Positions 1 to 10,796 of a stretch of DNA of 18,675 nucleotides are shown piece after piece (position 1 is the stretch's first letter; the number at the start of each line of letters is the position of its first letter). A model generated the notes under the pieces. That model searched no databases and had not been told where the DNA came from. It saw only the letters and a list, made by a program, of their open reading frames with translations. Made by a program: the position numbers and the translations under genes. The stretch is from Smittium culicis (lineage: Eukaryota; Kickxellomycota; Harpellomycetes; Harpellales; Legeriomycetaceae), in contig LSSN01001566.1 of assembly GCA_001970855.1 (NCBI GenBank), forward strand, positions 1-18,675, read 5' to 3'.

Positions 1-1001
1 CAACAACAACAAATCCATATGATGTCACAAATGAACTCGAAATCAATAAATCCTAATATGCTATCTTTCAATCAAGGGCAATACCAACAACCACCAGTTT
101 CAAATTTAAATAATCAAACTTCACTTCAGAGCTTCCACGATAAACAAAAAAGCAAGTTCCCTAACAAAACTCCGATAATTTCTTCTGGTCATCGAGGCTC
201 AAACGCATCTATTGCTGGAAATAACGAACCAGTTACTCAATACAAATCACGAAGGAGAAAGGTATTTTTTTTAATCTAGAAAAAAATTCACTTCTTTGAT
301 TATTTATGCTTTCGGCCTATTATTGACTTTTTTTTTTATCTGACTGTACTAGAGACCAAACACTTCAAAGATCGATCCTGCTGAGCTGGAGGAGAGCCTA
401 CCGATTGGCGATGAGTTTGATAAATACAATTCTCGCGACATTGCGATTGCGCGTTATCAAAGATATCATGATTATATTGCAGCTATTTTTTCGCCCCTTC
501 CAATAGGTAAAATCTCATTACATTTAGCTCTTGTTTTTCTCCCTACTTTTGGTTTTATACTTTACTTTTTTAATGTTTTGCTTACAAGATCATTATAATG
601 TATATACGCTTTTAGATTCTCATGAAAAATCAGATTTCTACTCCTCAATGGACAAAAATATACTCCAGGATAAAATTAAACGCCTTGAGAGTGAATTGGA
701 TAATTTAAAGTCAAAGCATCAAAGCACAAAAGAGTCTTTTGAGAAAAACTCCAAGTTGTACAATGACCTAATTAATGACTTGAATCCATCAGATGTAAAT
801 AAGGTACTTTTATTTTTGTTCCTATTTTTTATTTGATTTTGGATTTTTCTACTTTTTACTGTATAGCTTGATGAAACCAAATCTAAGCTTTTGAGCCTCT
901 TTAATATCGAAAGCTTTGAAAACTTGAAAAAAACCTATAACAAAATTCCAGTTGACTTGGAAGCTGAAAATGTTTTTGAAAAAAAGCTCTTATCTTTGTA
1001 A
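1..1001 (+). CDS. 3' part of a spliced gene, tentative Ssr4-like SWI/SNF-RSC subunit (5' partial)
   Basis: Four exons join in one frame: 1-261, 353-506, 589-803 and 867-1001 (TAA 999-1001), giving 254 visible residues. The introns (262-352, 507-588, 804-866) begin GTATTT, GTAAAA and GTACTT and end in TAG or AAG; intron 1 has a CTGAC branch-like site at 340-344. The reading frame is open to the window edge and starts with four CAA codons, so the N-terminus is missing. Residues 1-87 are Gln/Asn/Ser-rich and disordered-looking. Exon 2 carries the segment DEFDKYNSRDIAIARYQRYH followed by IFSP, which recalls the block of fungal Ssr4 proteins where a T/S-R-E/D-I...RY..NHEWMEEIFSSP pattern occurs. 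Exon 3 is a Lys/Glu-rich predicted coiled coil (KIKRLESELDNLKSKHQSTK), also expected there. Ssr4 is a fungal-specific subunit of nuclear SWI/SNF and RSC remodellers. The exon structure is well supported; the family call is from memory of the pattern and is moderate. Confidence 0.6.
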
Positions 1002-1052
1002 CAATATCCAAATAATACTTTTTTTATTTTACTGTATTGATTTCTCTTAAGG

Positions 1053-1058
1053 AATAAA
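1053..1058 (+). promoter_or_regulatory. candidate polyadenylation signal of the left-edge gene
   Basis: A canonical AATAAA lies 51 bp after the TAA stop at 999-1001, followed by AT-rich sequence. The 201-bp interval 1002-1202 separates two converging genes and contains nothing else recognisable. In such AT-rich DNA the hexamer could occur by chance. Confidence 0.4.
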
Positions 1059-1202
1059 TTTAACTCTAAATTTAATACTAGCTTTCAAAAAAAAAGTAAA
1101 GTAAAATAGATTAATTTTCATTTAAAACTATATATCATCCTGCCTTTTCAAAACAAGCGTTTATATATTGTTTTATGGTTAAAGCCCCTTAACGCGATAA
1201 AA

Positions 1203-1634
1203 TTATTTAGTAGAGCCATTAATAGTGACTATAGCCCTTCGTCTGTGTGTGGCGAGACGAAATTCGCTTAGCCATATACCTTGCCATGTTCCGAGTGCAA
1301 GTTTACCGTTGGTAATAGGAATGTTCAGAGAAACGCCCATCAAAGAGCTTTTTACATGAGCAGGCATGTCATCCTTTCCTTCATCAGTATGTTCGTATGG
1401 TGCATTGTCAGGGGCGATTCTGTCCATAATCATATCCATATCTGTTCTAACATCAGGATCGCAATTTTCATTTAAGGTCAATGCGGCACTCGTATGCTGC
1501 AAAAAAATATTGGCAACACCCATTTTGTACTTTTTTAGCTCATCTTTTATCTGAGCTTCGATCTCCCTAGTTACCAGATAATTTCCCTTCGCGCGGGGGC
1601 TGAATGCAATGTTTACTTGCGACCAACTGCTCAT
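1203..1634 (-). CDS. YjbQ/UPF0047 family protein, intact single exon
   Basis: 143 residues, the usual length of this family (about 130-145), starting at ATG 1634-1632 and ending TAA at 1205-1203. The family hallmarks are all present: QHTSAALT (residues 46-53), NEN (55-57), DPDV (59-62), H82 followed by TDEGKDDMPAHVKSS (83-97), IPITNGKLALGTWQGIWLSE (105-124). These conserved His, Asp and Glu residues form the putative active-site pocket of the trimeric fold. The biochemical role is not settled: E. coli YjbQ has weak thiamin-phosphate-synthase-like activity, but the true substrate is unknown. The protein is small, soluble, with no signal peptide or membrane segment. The gene is convergent with the left-edge gene, 201 bp apart. 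It is visibly richer in G+C than the surrounding DNA and has no stop or frameshift, so it is under selection. The family assignment is very secure; the function is not. Confidence 0.95.
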   Translation of the reverse strand: MSSWSQVNIAFSPRAKGNYLVTREIEAQIKDELKKYKMGVANIFLQHTSAALTLNENCDPDVRTDMDMIMDRIAPDNAPYEHTDEGKDDMPAHVKSSLMGVSLNIPITNGKLALGTWQGIWLSEFRLATHRRRAIVTINGSTK

Positions 1635-1670
1635 TATCGATTGATTATTAAATTCGATTTATGACTGTAT

Positions 1671-1683
1671 TTTTTTATATTGG
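1671..1683 (-). promoter_or_regulatory. candidate promoter of the YjbQ-family gene
   Basis: Read on the minus strand, a CCAAT box (1683-1679) runs straight into a TATAAAAAA tract (1679-1671), 37-49 bp upstream of the ATG at 1634. The position fits a compact fungal promoter with a short leader. TATA-like strings are frequent in this AT-rich DNA, so this is only a candidate. Confidence 0.3.
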
Positions 1684-2479
1684 TCGAAGAATGGTTCTCC
1701 TATGTGAAGGTTTATCGCTTCATTTTTTCTAAAAGTAGAGATAAGTATTATACAAAATGGGATATTCTTAGGGGAAGCAAAACTTTTTTTCTTAGAAATT
1801 CTATTTGCTTATATAAATTGTGTAAAATTATTGGTTGAACCGATTTAAACCTTTCTACAATTATTTCTAATCAAATCGAAAATCAAGGTTGCGCTTATGA
1901 GTAGGAAAAACATAAAAATGAAAAATTCATCTCCTCGAAATAATCTCCAAAATATCAAAAAAAGAATATTAGTTAAAAAACAGATAAATATAGCTGTTAA
2001 AATAACTAAATATGAATCGTTAAGTATGTTTTATACTGACACCCATCTTTATACCTGGCAGTCCCAATAATTTCATTTATCGACTCTATTTTGCTTGTAA
2101 TGAGAAACCCACTAAAATGAATTAAAGTAATTTATAATTGAATTATATAAAATAATTCTCAAATAATTTCTTATTCTTACAATTAAACTATAAATATTTT
2201 TCAAAAAGTGAAAATATCAACTTTAATTCTGCTACACATATTCTTTGAAAATAGCATATCATTTTTTTTATACTTTTAACAGTAAATATTAATAAATATG
2301 CGCAATTCGATTTATTAAAGCAAAATAAAACGCTTAAAAAATATATAAGCGCAGTATAGATGGCCAAATATAAAGCTATATTTAGCATTATAGAAAGTAA
2401 CTCTCATTAAAGAAATAGTTTTATAAGTGCTAGTTGAAAAACAATAATTAATTATTAGAACAAACCCTGAAAAACGCGT
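1684..2479. other. AT-rich intergenic DNA, nothing recognised
   Basis: No open frame here resembles a protein. The minus-strand frame at 2188-2388 has random-looking hydrophobic composition and no motif. A short palindrome (AATAATTAATTATT) lies near 2443-2456. No tRNA-like or other RNA structure was seen. Confidence 0.5.
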
Positions 2480-3900
2480 AAATGAATGCGTAAACAGTTT
2501 TTTTTCTCATGATGAATTTTTTTTAGACAGTTTCGAATTTTAAAACAAGAGGGTGAAAAGATAAATATTATTAGACCCTTATATGAAAGTTTCGTCCCGC
2601 AAGCGGTTGAGACAATAAATTTCATCAGTTCCTCATAGTTCCCAATACAGATTCACCTTTAGCATTTTTCTGAATTGACACCAAGTCGTACAGTTTCAGA
2701 ATTTCTCGCTTGAGTTAAACTTATAGACATCTTATAACTTTTTTGTGATTCAGTAGGTGTTGATGTTCGAGTAAGTATTTTTTATAGCGGTTATTTTTGT
2801 GTAAGATTGACTGGACTCTTAATTCGATTATTTAAATAAATTTTAACAATAATAAACAGTTTCACTATAAGCTTTTATTTAAGCTATGCAACGATTGTAG
2901 ACTTTGACGATGTTTTTTTTTGTCAAATTATTGATTCGCGTGTTTAGATGATTTAATTTCTGATTCCAATTCAATAGACTCGATAAATCATTTTGATCGA
3001 AAATTTGATTCATTAAGAGTTATCTTTAGAATATATTCTTAAATTTGCATATTTTTCCTAAATCTGCTAGAAATGAGAATTTTGACATGGCATATAGTCT
3101 CGTATTTTTCAACAATAGTATGGGTTTCGGGAGCTTTCATGAATTTTTTTTAGATGGTAAAGACTTATCTGCCATGATTAAAGTTCCATTAAGTTTGATA
3201 AATTATATAAATTCTCTAATTAAATCTTGATTTTCTGGATATTTTTTAATACCTAAATCAATGTCTAGTATCATAATAGCTGAGCTTTGGCCAGCGCATG
3301 CACTGATAGACTTTTTTTATAGAGTTTACAGAGGATATACATTTACCAACAGTGCCATATACCTTTAAGTAATTAAAAATATTATCATTTTTGATATCAG
3401 AAGACTTCTTGTTATTCAAACCAGCAATGTATGGCCTAGTTTTCATAATGAGTAAGTATGGGTATATATTTTTTTTCATTTATTCTTGAGAGAACTTTAA
3501 TAATTTGCTTGATCAAAAAATCTATACCGTCTATATCTTGAATACCAAGTTTAAGTAGTCAATTTTAATAGCATTAATCATTCTACAAATCTGCTTTAGC
3601 ATTTCGCCAGGTTATGCTTAAATCGATGTAAAAAATAGGATAAACTAAGTTTCGTTAAAGAGTCATTGAAAGCATCAAGAGACACCAAGTTTCATAGAAC
3701 AGGTGCTAATTTCTTTTTTAAAAGTCTTCAGTTCCAAGTATCCAACTTTGACTCGATTATTACGAGGTTTACGCCTAAATAATTGGAAATCTTGCACCAT
3801 GGAATAGCTAACCTGTTCGTATAACTTTTTCATTTGTCTGGTAGTGTCTTCATATATAGGAACGTGACAAGAAGCTTAAAATTACAGCCATATCATATGT
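2480..3900 (-). pseudogene. unidentified coding-like relic in several broken frames
   Basis: On the minus strand, successive stretches in shifting frames look protein-like rather than like random AT-rich sequence. They are 3872-3675 (65 codons, with RRKPRNNRVKVGYLELKTF), 3679-3596 (DAFNDSLTKLSLSYFLHRFK), 3558-3436 (IQDIDGIDFLIKQIIKVLSR), 3479-3258 (73 codons, with YIAGLNNKKSSDIKNDN), then a frame beginning near 3305 (AIMILDIDLGIKKYPENQDL) that continues with two stops to about 3045. A further open stretch occurs at about 2790-2660 (SYKMSISLTQARNSETVRLG). Residue composition is mixed and less Phe/Leu/Ile/Lys-dominated than chance frames here. I do not recognise the family, and it does not match the LINE proteins further right. 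It may be a dead host gene or an old mobile element. Frame order is inferred; one gene is not proven. Confidence 0.3.
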
Positions 3901-5234
3901 ATTCTCTTCGATCATTTAGCTTATCAGCTGAAAGCGTTAGGAAATAAAAAAACTTTTTTCTACTTTTATATACTAATCGAGGCTAGTATAAATCACTAGT
4001 AATATCTACCAAGGGTTACAGCATTAATCTGGTATATTGTCTATGCATTCATCGAGAGGGAAAAAAATTTAATGAATCCATCCATATTCAGCTAGCTTTT
4101 TTTTGGCATAAAGCCCTATTTGTTCATTTTACCTATAACCTTGCTTTTTTTTAAAAAAACAAAAAAAAAACTGTTGGGTTATTAAACTTTATGTTAAAGA
4201 TCTGTACTTTATTCGCCTCTTTTATTACAATTTTAAAAATTCTCTGTATTTAAGTTAAATATTGAAAATATTTTGATATTATAGTATTTCTAGTTGTTAT
4301 ATTAGCTGAACTAGGTTGTTAGAAAAATATTTTTTATAGTTGAAATGTCTAACAGTATATAAATTAACCTCTTTCGCTTCTGATATTAACAGAATTAAAT
4401 TTATTTTACTGGCTTTGATTTATGTTTGAGATTATCTACCGTAAATATATAATTTACTGTATAAAATGGTGATAAATGCTTATTTTTTAAAAAGCTCAAC
4501 AAAAAATTCTGATATTTGGAGATTAATGTAGTTCATTAACTTTAATACTACCACTACGTTAATTTTAGTTTTACATAAATATATTTTACTGAGTATTTTT
4601 ATCAATAATTTAAAGTTGCTAGAAAAGTGTATAACTTGACCTTTTTGAAATTCCATGGAAACATTTTATTTGATACGTAGCTAAATATTCGAATCCAAAA
4701 TATTATAGCACTTGTATAAAATCAATAAAATCGATCCTGATTCACATTATAAGATTGCCTCAGAAACACGAAAGAATTAAGTATATATTTTTCTATATAA
4801 TTGGCGTTAAAAATGGTGATATTATTCCTAGAACTATTTTTCTGATAATTTTTTTTAACAGCATTGAAATTTCATCGACAAATAAGTATTTTTAAAACCC
4901 CCACTTTATTATTAAATCTTATCTCTAGTAGATCAGATTATACATTTTAATGGTTTTCCTATACTCTTTTCTCTTATAACAAATAACTAGAATCGATATA
5001 AAAACCCTCTGTCAAAAAAAAAAGTAAAGAAGGATAATTCCAAGAAACAGAAAAAATATTTTAGCAGCCATTTTTTCAATTAAAATTTGCTAAATATGTT
5101 TCAAATCATACTCATGAGTGATTATTTCTAGGAGCGGAACATTTTATATAATTTATATCTTAGTAATCAAATAGGACTATATTTCTTTTTTTTTTTCGAG
5201 TTTTTATTTAAATTATAGCTTTTTAAGGAATTAA
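3901..5234. other. AT-rich intergenic DNA, nothing recognised
   Basis: Dense A/T runs and stops in all frames. No protein motif, RNA gene or terminal repeat was found. A TTCGAATCC string near 4690 resembles a tRNA T-loop but has no matching stems or anticodon arm. Confidence 0.5.
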
Positions 5235-5261
5235 AAGTATAAGTATAAGTATAAGTATAAG
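5235..5261. repeat. (AAGTAT)4.5 microsatellite at the 3' end of LINE copy 2
   Basis: Four and a half perfect copies of AAGTAT, reading (ATACTT)n on the LINE strand. It sits right where copy 2 stops being recognisable, so it is either the hexanucleotide tail of that element or a microsatellite in the target. Confidence 0.85.
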
Positions 5262-5342
5262 GGCTAAAAAAAGAGAAAATAATGACAGATATGAATCAGT
5301 GAGGTATGCTTTCGCTGAGCGCAAACATCCTCCAGGCTCTAT

Positions 5343-5381
5343 ATAGAACCATTAGATTCTTATAATTAGCCAGGGTTCTAT
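5343..5381 (-). other. candidate 3'-UTR stem-loop of LINE copy 2
   Basis: Perfect 8-bp arms ATAGAACC (5343-5350) and GGTTCTAT (5374-5381) with a 23-nt loop, about 80 bp before the end of the element. Some LINEs need a 3' stem-loop for reverse-transcriptase recognition. Copy 1 shows only a weaker 6-bp pair at 10958-10978 in a comparable place, so conservation is not shown. Confidence 0.3.
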
Positions 5382-5467
5382 TTTCTTGGTGTGCCTCAAG
5401 TCCATAATAATTTTGTGTAGCAGGTCGTAATTCCGTCGATTGAAAAGACCTTATCCAGGAATCTTAA

Positions 5468-8400
5468 TTACTGATCGAGTAGCTTATACTCTAGCTCCGC
5501 TGTCTTCCACATTGCAAGCCCATACAATATTTCTACTTTCAAAATCACCTTTTTCATTCGCTGTATAAAATTAGAAAATGTTTCTTTTTTTATTTTATCG
5601 GTTATTATAGTGTACACGGAAAAAGAGTTGATGAATTAGTAAATTATTTTCTACAAATCGCGGACTCTGATATCTAAAATATATATTCAGTACGATTTCT
5701 TTTTTTTTCCTTACAGGGTTGACATTCTTGCGATTGGAAAAATCACTATTAACCCAAATTCTAAGCCTTTCATATGTTATTATCGCTTTATGAAATAATT
5801 CGTATAAATGACTTGTTATTTTGGGTTCAATATCAATTTCGTATGTCTTTAGCAACTTAAAAATCGGCTCCTAAATTAGGCCATTTTGTTCTATTATTAT
5901 CTCCTTTCTACCTATTGTTTACATTCATTTTCCCCCTTCTTTGCAGTTGAAATAAGTTATTTTTTGATTATTTAAACTGAAAAAACTATCAGATACTTCG
6001 TTTGTTATTATTTGCCTGATATTTACTGTTATTGAATAAATATACTTAGATAGATTGTCCTATATTAGCTTATAATTAACATTTATATTCCGCAGTTGAT
6101 AACTATTAGCCAATATACATTTGAAGTCTTTATTTTTCAGAGAAATTCCAAAAAAACCTGTTTACGTTTTTAATTCCTATTATTTTAATGTTTTCATAAG
6201 ATCTATGAGCTGAATATATACTTTTTAAGCCAATTGATGGCATTTACTGTGTTGATTGACGTCCTCCAAATTCGAAGGGCCAATATGCTATTTTTTTTTT
6301 CGTTTTAATTAATAACTAAAAGATCCGACGAGTTAGGAAATTATTCGATCTTTTCGCTATTAGTTCGAGGCTTGAAATTTTCAATAGTATTCATACGCTA
6401 TATTTATATTTGATAAAATCATATTCCATTTCATGAGTAGTTTCTTTTCTTGTGATAAATATTCATAAGCCCGAGCCCACCGCTTTTTTTTTCCCAATTC
6501 TAGTGTTTCTATTTTTATTCTTGCCTTTTTTTCTGGACCAAATGACTTTGGATAGCATATTTTAAACATTTTCAACAAAATAATTACCAAATTGGCACTA
6601 CATGTTTAGCATACCATAATTTTGATAATAAAATTGCATTTAAAAATAAAATTCGCCATTTTAGAGAATTTTTTCTATTCTTGAAATTTTCTATATTACT
6701 GAGTTTACTTTCTTAAAACCTAGTCTGATAATCTAAAATATTCACACACTTTCTGTGAATAATATTCCCAAATATTTTAAGATTTACATTTTGCCAAGAC
6801 TTTTATTTCTAAATCAAATGTCTTATGGTTTTCCTGGCTTAATGTGTAGTGTTTTCTCTTTATTAATTTTGGCGTTTGATCTCAGTGAATAGATTTATGG
6901 GACTTTTTCTACAGCCTTTATGTCGCTACTATCACAAATACAAATTAATAAATCTTCACACAGTCTAAATATTTGAAATAACTGTTATAAACTGAGATAC
7001 CTTCTAATTTGTCTTTAATCTTGATTGGCGCCGGCTCTATAAATATATTGTATAATAACAGTGATAAATGGCCACCCTGTCTCAACAATTGCTCTATTTT
7101 TATTGGCTCTGTGAGTGTTTTTTAGTTGTAACTGTAGTTTTTGATCCTAAAAAAAAATTCTTTAAATGCTTCTATAAATCCAAAATCTTCTAAAATTTTG
7201 AATTTGTATCCCCAATACTCTGAATCATAACCCTTTTTCTGGTTCAAGACTTCAAAATAACTATTGGTATGATAAAGACTTATTTTATTGTTCTCAATTA
7301 GAAAGTTAGCTATATAGAAATCATCGAATATTCTTCTACCATTCATTAAAAATTATTTTATTGAATTACTTTAGACAAAATGGTTTGTTCTCTTTTAGTA
7401 AGTATCTTATATATTTTTTTTTCACCAGAATTTGAAAGTGTTATTTGATGATAGTTTTTTTTAGGTTTCTCGAATTGCCTCTTTTTTGGATAAATTCTAT
7501 TATTGACATTTCATTAATAAGATTCAGCTTTTGAATTTCTACTTCTTTATTTGAAATCCCACAAGAATTAGGCTATTCTATCTTTAATCTATTATAGAAT
7601 TCAAAACATAATCCATTATGTCCTGGCGACTTGTTTTTGGGAAACCCTAGTAAAGTGCATATTATTGCATTGTATTCTATGCTTTTTTCTAGAATCTGAT
7701 GGTCAATATTACTCATTTTATTTTTTATACAGTCTATGTATCAAATTTTAAATATTTAACAATATAGATTGTGCACAAATTTTCTTATTTCAGTACAAGC
7801 TGTTTTTTATTTCGGTCCAATTTTTTCTAAGTGGTCACTTGAGTTATACAAAGCGGATTTGGTTTTGCCTTTTTCTCTAGCTTTGAGGAGTCCAAAGAAA
7901 TATTTATTTGATTTTCCCCTCTTTTTCTGTTCAATTAGAAATGGAGTGAGCTATTATTGCGTCCAATTTTTCTCTCTTTTTGCTTAAAAGATCTTTTAAA
8001 TTGGATTCCAGATCAAAGATGTATGATTTTTTGCTTTTAGGGTTAATTTCCTCGTTAAGAATTATTCTAAGGATGCTTTTATTGGCTTTTTCATGATTTT
8101 CTATTTTTTCATTTTGATATCATTTTTCTTGATTTTATAAAAGATTATTTGCATTTATTTATTATTGTAAATCAATCATTAAGTGTATTACATTCTGATA
8201 AAAAGACTGCATTTATACAATTGGTTTAATGTTCGTACTTGTGTAATTTTGAGTAAAGTTTCAAAAATTTTTTTTTGTGCTTGGTATGTATTATGACAAA
8301 GAGTTTTTTTCAATGGTAACATATTTTTGGTCCGAGAAATCAGTTCCTCCAAGGTCTTTTATTATTGATATTTTTAACTTAACATTTGTTAGTAATATAT

Positions 8401-8962
8401 GGTATATTCTTGAATTAGACCTTCCTGCATAATTTTTTCATGTACAAACATAATCTTTAGTAGTAATTTGGTGATTACATTTTCTAAGTTTAATTTGCCA
8501 ATTTTACGTTACATATTTTTTGATTCTCTGTATTTTTTTGTTTTAGGAGGGTGCCTGTCTTTATGTTCGTTCTCCAAAATTTTCATATCCACTACTAGTA
8601 TTATATCAGCATTTTCATTTATTGAGCTTATTAATTTTTCATGTAAAAGTTCTTATAAATCTTTTCTTTCCTACTCGTTATTTGAAAAATTAAGATTTAC
8701 AAATTTTAGGTTTTTTTATAAATTGTGTTTATATATTCAATATTTATTCTTCCTTCAAAAAGTATTGTGAGTTTTCAAATGTGCAGCTATCTTTATTTAA
8801 TGTAGTTTCTGAGTATTTAGATCAAATAACCTTTATTTCCCATTATTTGTACGAAAATTTTTATCTTTATCTTTAATTTTATTTCCTACAGGTAGAAAAC
8901 TTTTGATTTCATTAATTTTTTCTTAATATTGATAGCAATTTTATTTTGAAGGTGGTGACCAT
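5468..8962 (-). pseudogene. LINE copy 2 ORF2 remnant (endonuclease-reverse transcriptase)
   Basis: About 3.5 kb, close to the 3.63 kb of ORF2 in copy 1. The likely start is the ATG at 8962 (MVTTFKIKLL, matching ISTFNVKG in copy 1), and the last aligned frame ends at TAA 5470-5468. The endonuclease is recognisable by an ILVVDMKILENEHKDR block where copy 1 has the GDIN motif; its catalytic Asp-containing GD has become VD. The reverse transcriptase retains SPGHNG (SPGPDG in copy 1), NGRRIFDDFYIANFLIENNK (from 7346), a decayed RQGG..S.LLYN block near 7070 and the FKYL strand, but the YxDD catalytic pair is gone. The GGLGL and MKWN blocks near 6480-6430 are in different frames. The C-terminal segment 5855-5595 (EIDIEPKITSHLYELFHKAI) is the clearest match to copy 1. 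Clearly non-functional. Confidence 0.75.
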
Positions 8963-9149
8963 AAATATTTTTTTTCTTTTAGTATTTATTTTTTAATTTT
9001 ACTGAAATTTCATCCTATAGAGATTTTTGTATCTTATTATTCTTGATCCATAGCAGCGATATCATCATTTTTGATGGCTTATTTCATGTTTGATTTATTT
9101 AAATTTCATTCTTTGCGTTTAGAGCTGATATTTTTTGTATTCGAATATG

Positions 9150-10796
9150 AATCCGGAACGTCAATGCAGCTCATCTTAACCATGGAGTTAATCGTCGCAT
9201 TCTGAAAATAACATATTGGAGTTTATCTCAGTATTCTTGCTCTCTGTTAAATCCTTTTTTTAATTTTTTCATAGTATTAAATATTGTTCAGGTATCTCTC
9301 TTACTCCACTTTTTCCTTTTTTTTTATTTTCCTCACCTTTTTGAGTTTTTATTAAGTTAGTTTTTCTAGTAAGATTTTTACTATGGTTACTACTCTCTGT
9401 GAAATTAACAGAATCCCTACCAACATAGAGGTATATTTCGATCGTGTTTGTTATTTTAGCTATGTTATCGCTTTTAGATAGATTTTCATCTTCGCTGATT
9501 ATGGAAGATACAATATAGTTCTTAGATCCTAGAAATTAGCAACGGAATCGAAATTTCTGTATAACTATTTATGATTTTTGAGTTTGACATACCCGATTTA
9601 TTATCATTGTGATCAGATTCGCCGTTTTTTTATGATTTTATGCGAATTGAGTTTTTTTTTTTGATTTTATGTGTTTTAAATTTTTTAAAACTTAAACTAT
9701 ATTTTTTTGCTTAAACAATAAAGGCTTTTTTAGCATTATTTGTGCTGCCTTTTTGTACTCGTTTGAATTTTTTATCATTTTTTGCTTATAAGTATGGACA
9801 TTGCATTTTCAAATAAGTCATTTCATTGTATTATGTGCAAATATTTGGTGCTACACTCCATATTTTTAATGAATTCACATCATTGATTTTCAGTATTGTT
9901 CAAATTTCAGTTTCTATTTTTGTTATAAAAATTACTCTTAGAATTTTTGAAGCGGAGGATTCGAATTTGGAGTGTTTAAGTACGGTTATGTCTATGAAAT
10001 CTCCTATCTCTTACACGTTGTTGAAAAATCCTTGAGCAACATTCATAAATAACAAGTTTGTTATAATACTGAATATTAATGAATTTATATTCTCCTTGTA
10101 TTCAGAATTTTAGAGGAAATCAACATTTTTTCAGTTATAGCTTTTTTTTTTTAGCTCTTTGTTTCATTTCACAGTGCCGTGATCACGTTTTTAATCGATC
10201 AATCAGCGAGCAGATGTCTACCTACTGATGATATTGTTTATTTTCCCCATCTCATATGATCAAACTTTCCTTTAATATACCGAGCTCTTTGCCTTCTCGT
10301 CATCTATATATTGAAAGCATAATCATTCCTATGAAGGTTTTACTTTTCAAAAAGTTTAATTATTCATAATAACCTAGTTAATTATACACTTTTAATTTTT
10401 ATGACAAATAAATCTGCTGAAAATATCTTCTATAAGAAATTATTTCTGAATTTTAAAAACATAATTTTTGTCTTGTTGCCTATTTTGATGCATGCTTAAA
10501 CATCTCCTATTTGTTCTAATATAATTTCAATTATAGCTCCTATTTCGGCTTCGAAATATCTAAGCCAGCAAACCAATGTATATGGTATCCTACTCATTTA
10601 CATGATTCTGTTCACTTTTGGTATATCACTTGATATCATACCCACAATTGAAACCTGTTTGTTTACGTTTGTATTTCTGGAAAGTGTTATTCTTACCCCT
10701 ATTTCAGTTTTTTTTCTTGGTTTGGCTAACTCCCAACTACTTCTGCCCAGCTTGAGCTAGTGGGAATTTTTGGGATCTACTTTTGTTTTTGTCCAT
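9150..10796 (-). pseudogene. LINE copy 2 ORF1 remnant with degenerate zinc knuckle
   Basis: Starts at a likely ATG 10796 (MDKNKSRSQKFPLAQAGQK, then TAG) and shifts frame into a stretch alignable with ORF1 of copy 1 (SIVGMISSDIPKVN..., then LRYFEAEIGAIIEIILEQIG against LALSIREIDQNIDEFLESIL). After about 250 bp of inserted DNA the match resumes near 10130 (EIGDFIDITVLKHSKF against KIGKVIDINYLKYNSI). The CCHC box at 9839-9798 keeps its exact 14-codon length, but the second Cys is Tyr (TAC) and the His is Tyr (TAT), with a TAA between. A 78-codon open piece at about 9510-9275 (SIISEDENLSKSDNIAKITN) corresponds to the acidic linker after the knuckle. The 3' boundary is uncertain because the last part is unreadable. 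It would have encoded the RNA-binding, gag-like ORF1 protein. Confidence 0.7.
10142..10395 (-). mobile_element. candidate short A-tailed insertion (SINE-like) inside ORF1 of copy 2
   Basis: Between the FLKF block (about 10460-10446) and the block that resumes at about 10130, copy 2 is about 250 bp longer than copy 1, which has only some 57 bp there. On the minus strand the extra sequence ends in A11 (10152-10142) immediately before homology resumes. The segment 10155-10330 is also less AT-rich than its surroundings. This is what a short retroposed element would look like. A GGCAAAGAGCTCGG string resembles a pol III box A, but I could not place a convincing box B or a target-site duplication. 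The 5' boundary is approximate. Confidence 0.4.

Noticed and set aside
1281..1554. Plus-strand frames within the YjbQ gene
   Set aside because: Antisense to a strongly conserved gene and without motif.
2188..2388. 66-residue minus-strand open frame
   Set aside because: Random hydrophobic composition expected of AT-rich DNA, no motif, no context.
4687..4700. TTCGAATCC string as a tRNA T-arm
   Set aside because: No acceptor, anticodon or T-stem pairing around it; no tRNA was found anywhere in the window.
7769..8770. Plus-strand open frames at 7769-7987 and 8468-8770
   Set aside because: Phe/Leu/Ser-rich antisense shadows of LINE copy 2 ORF2; the minus strand gives the family blocks.
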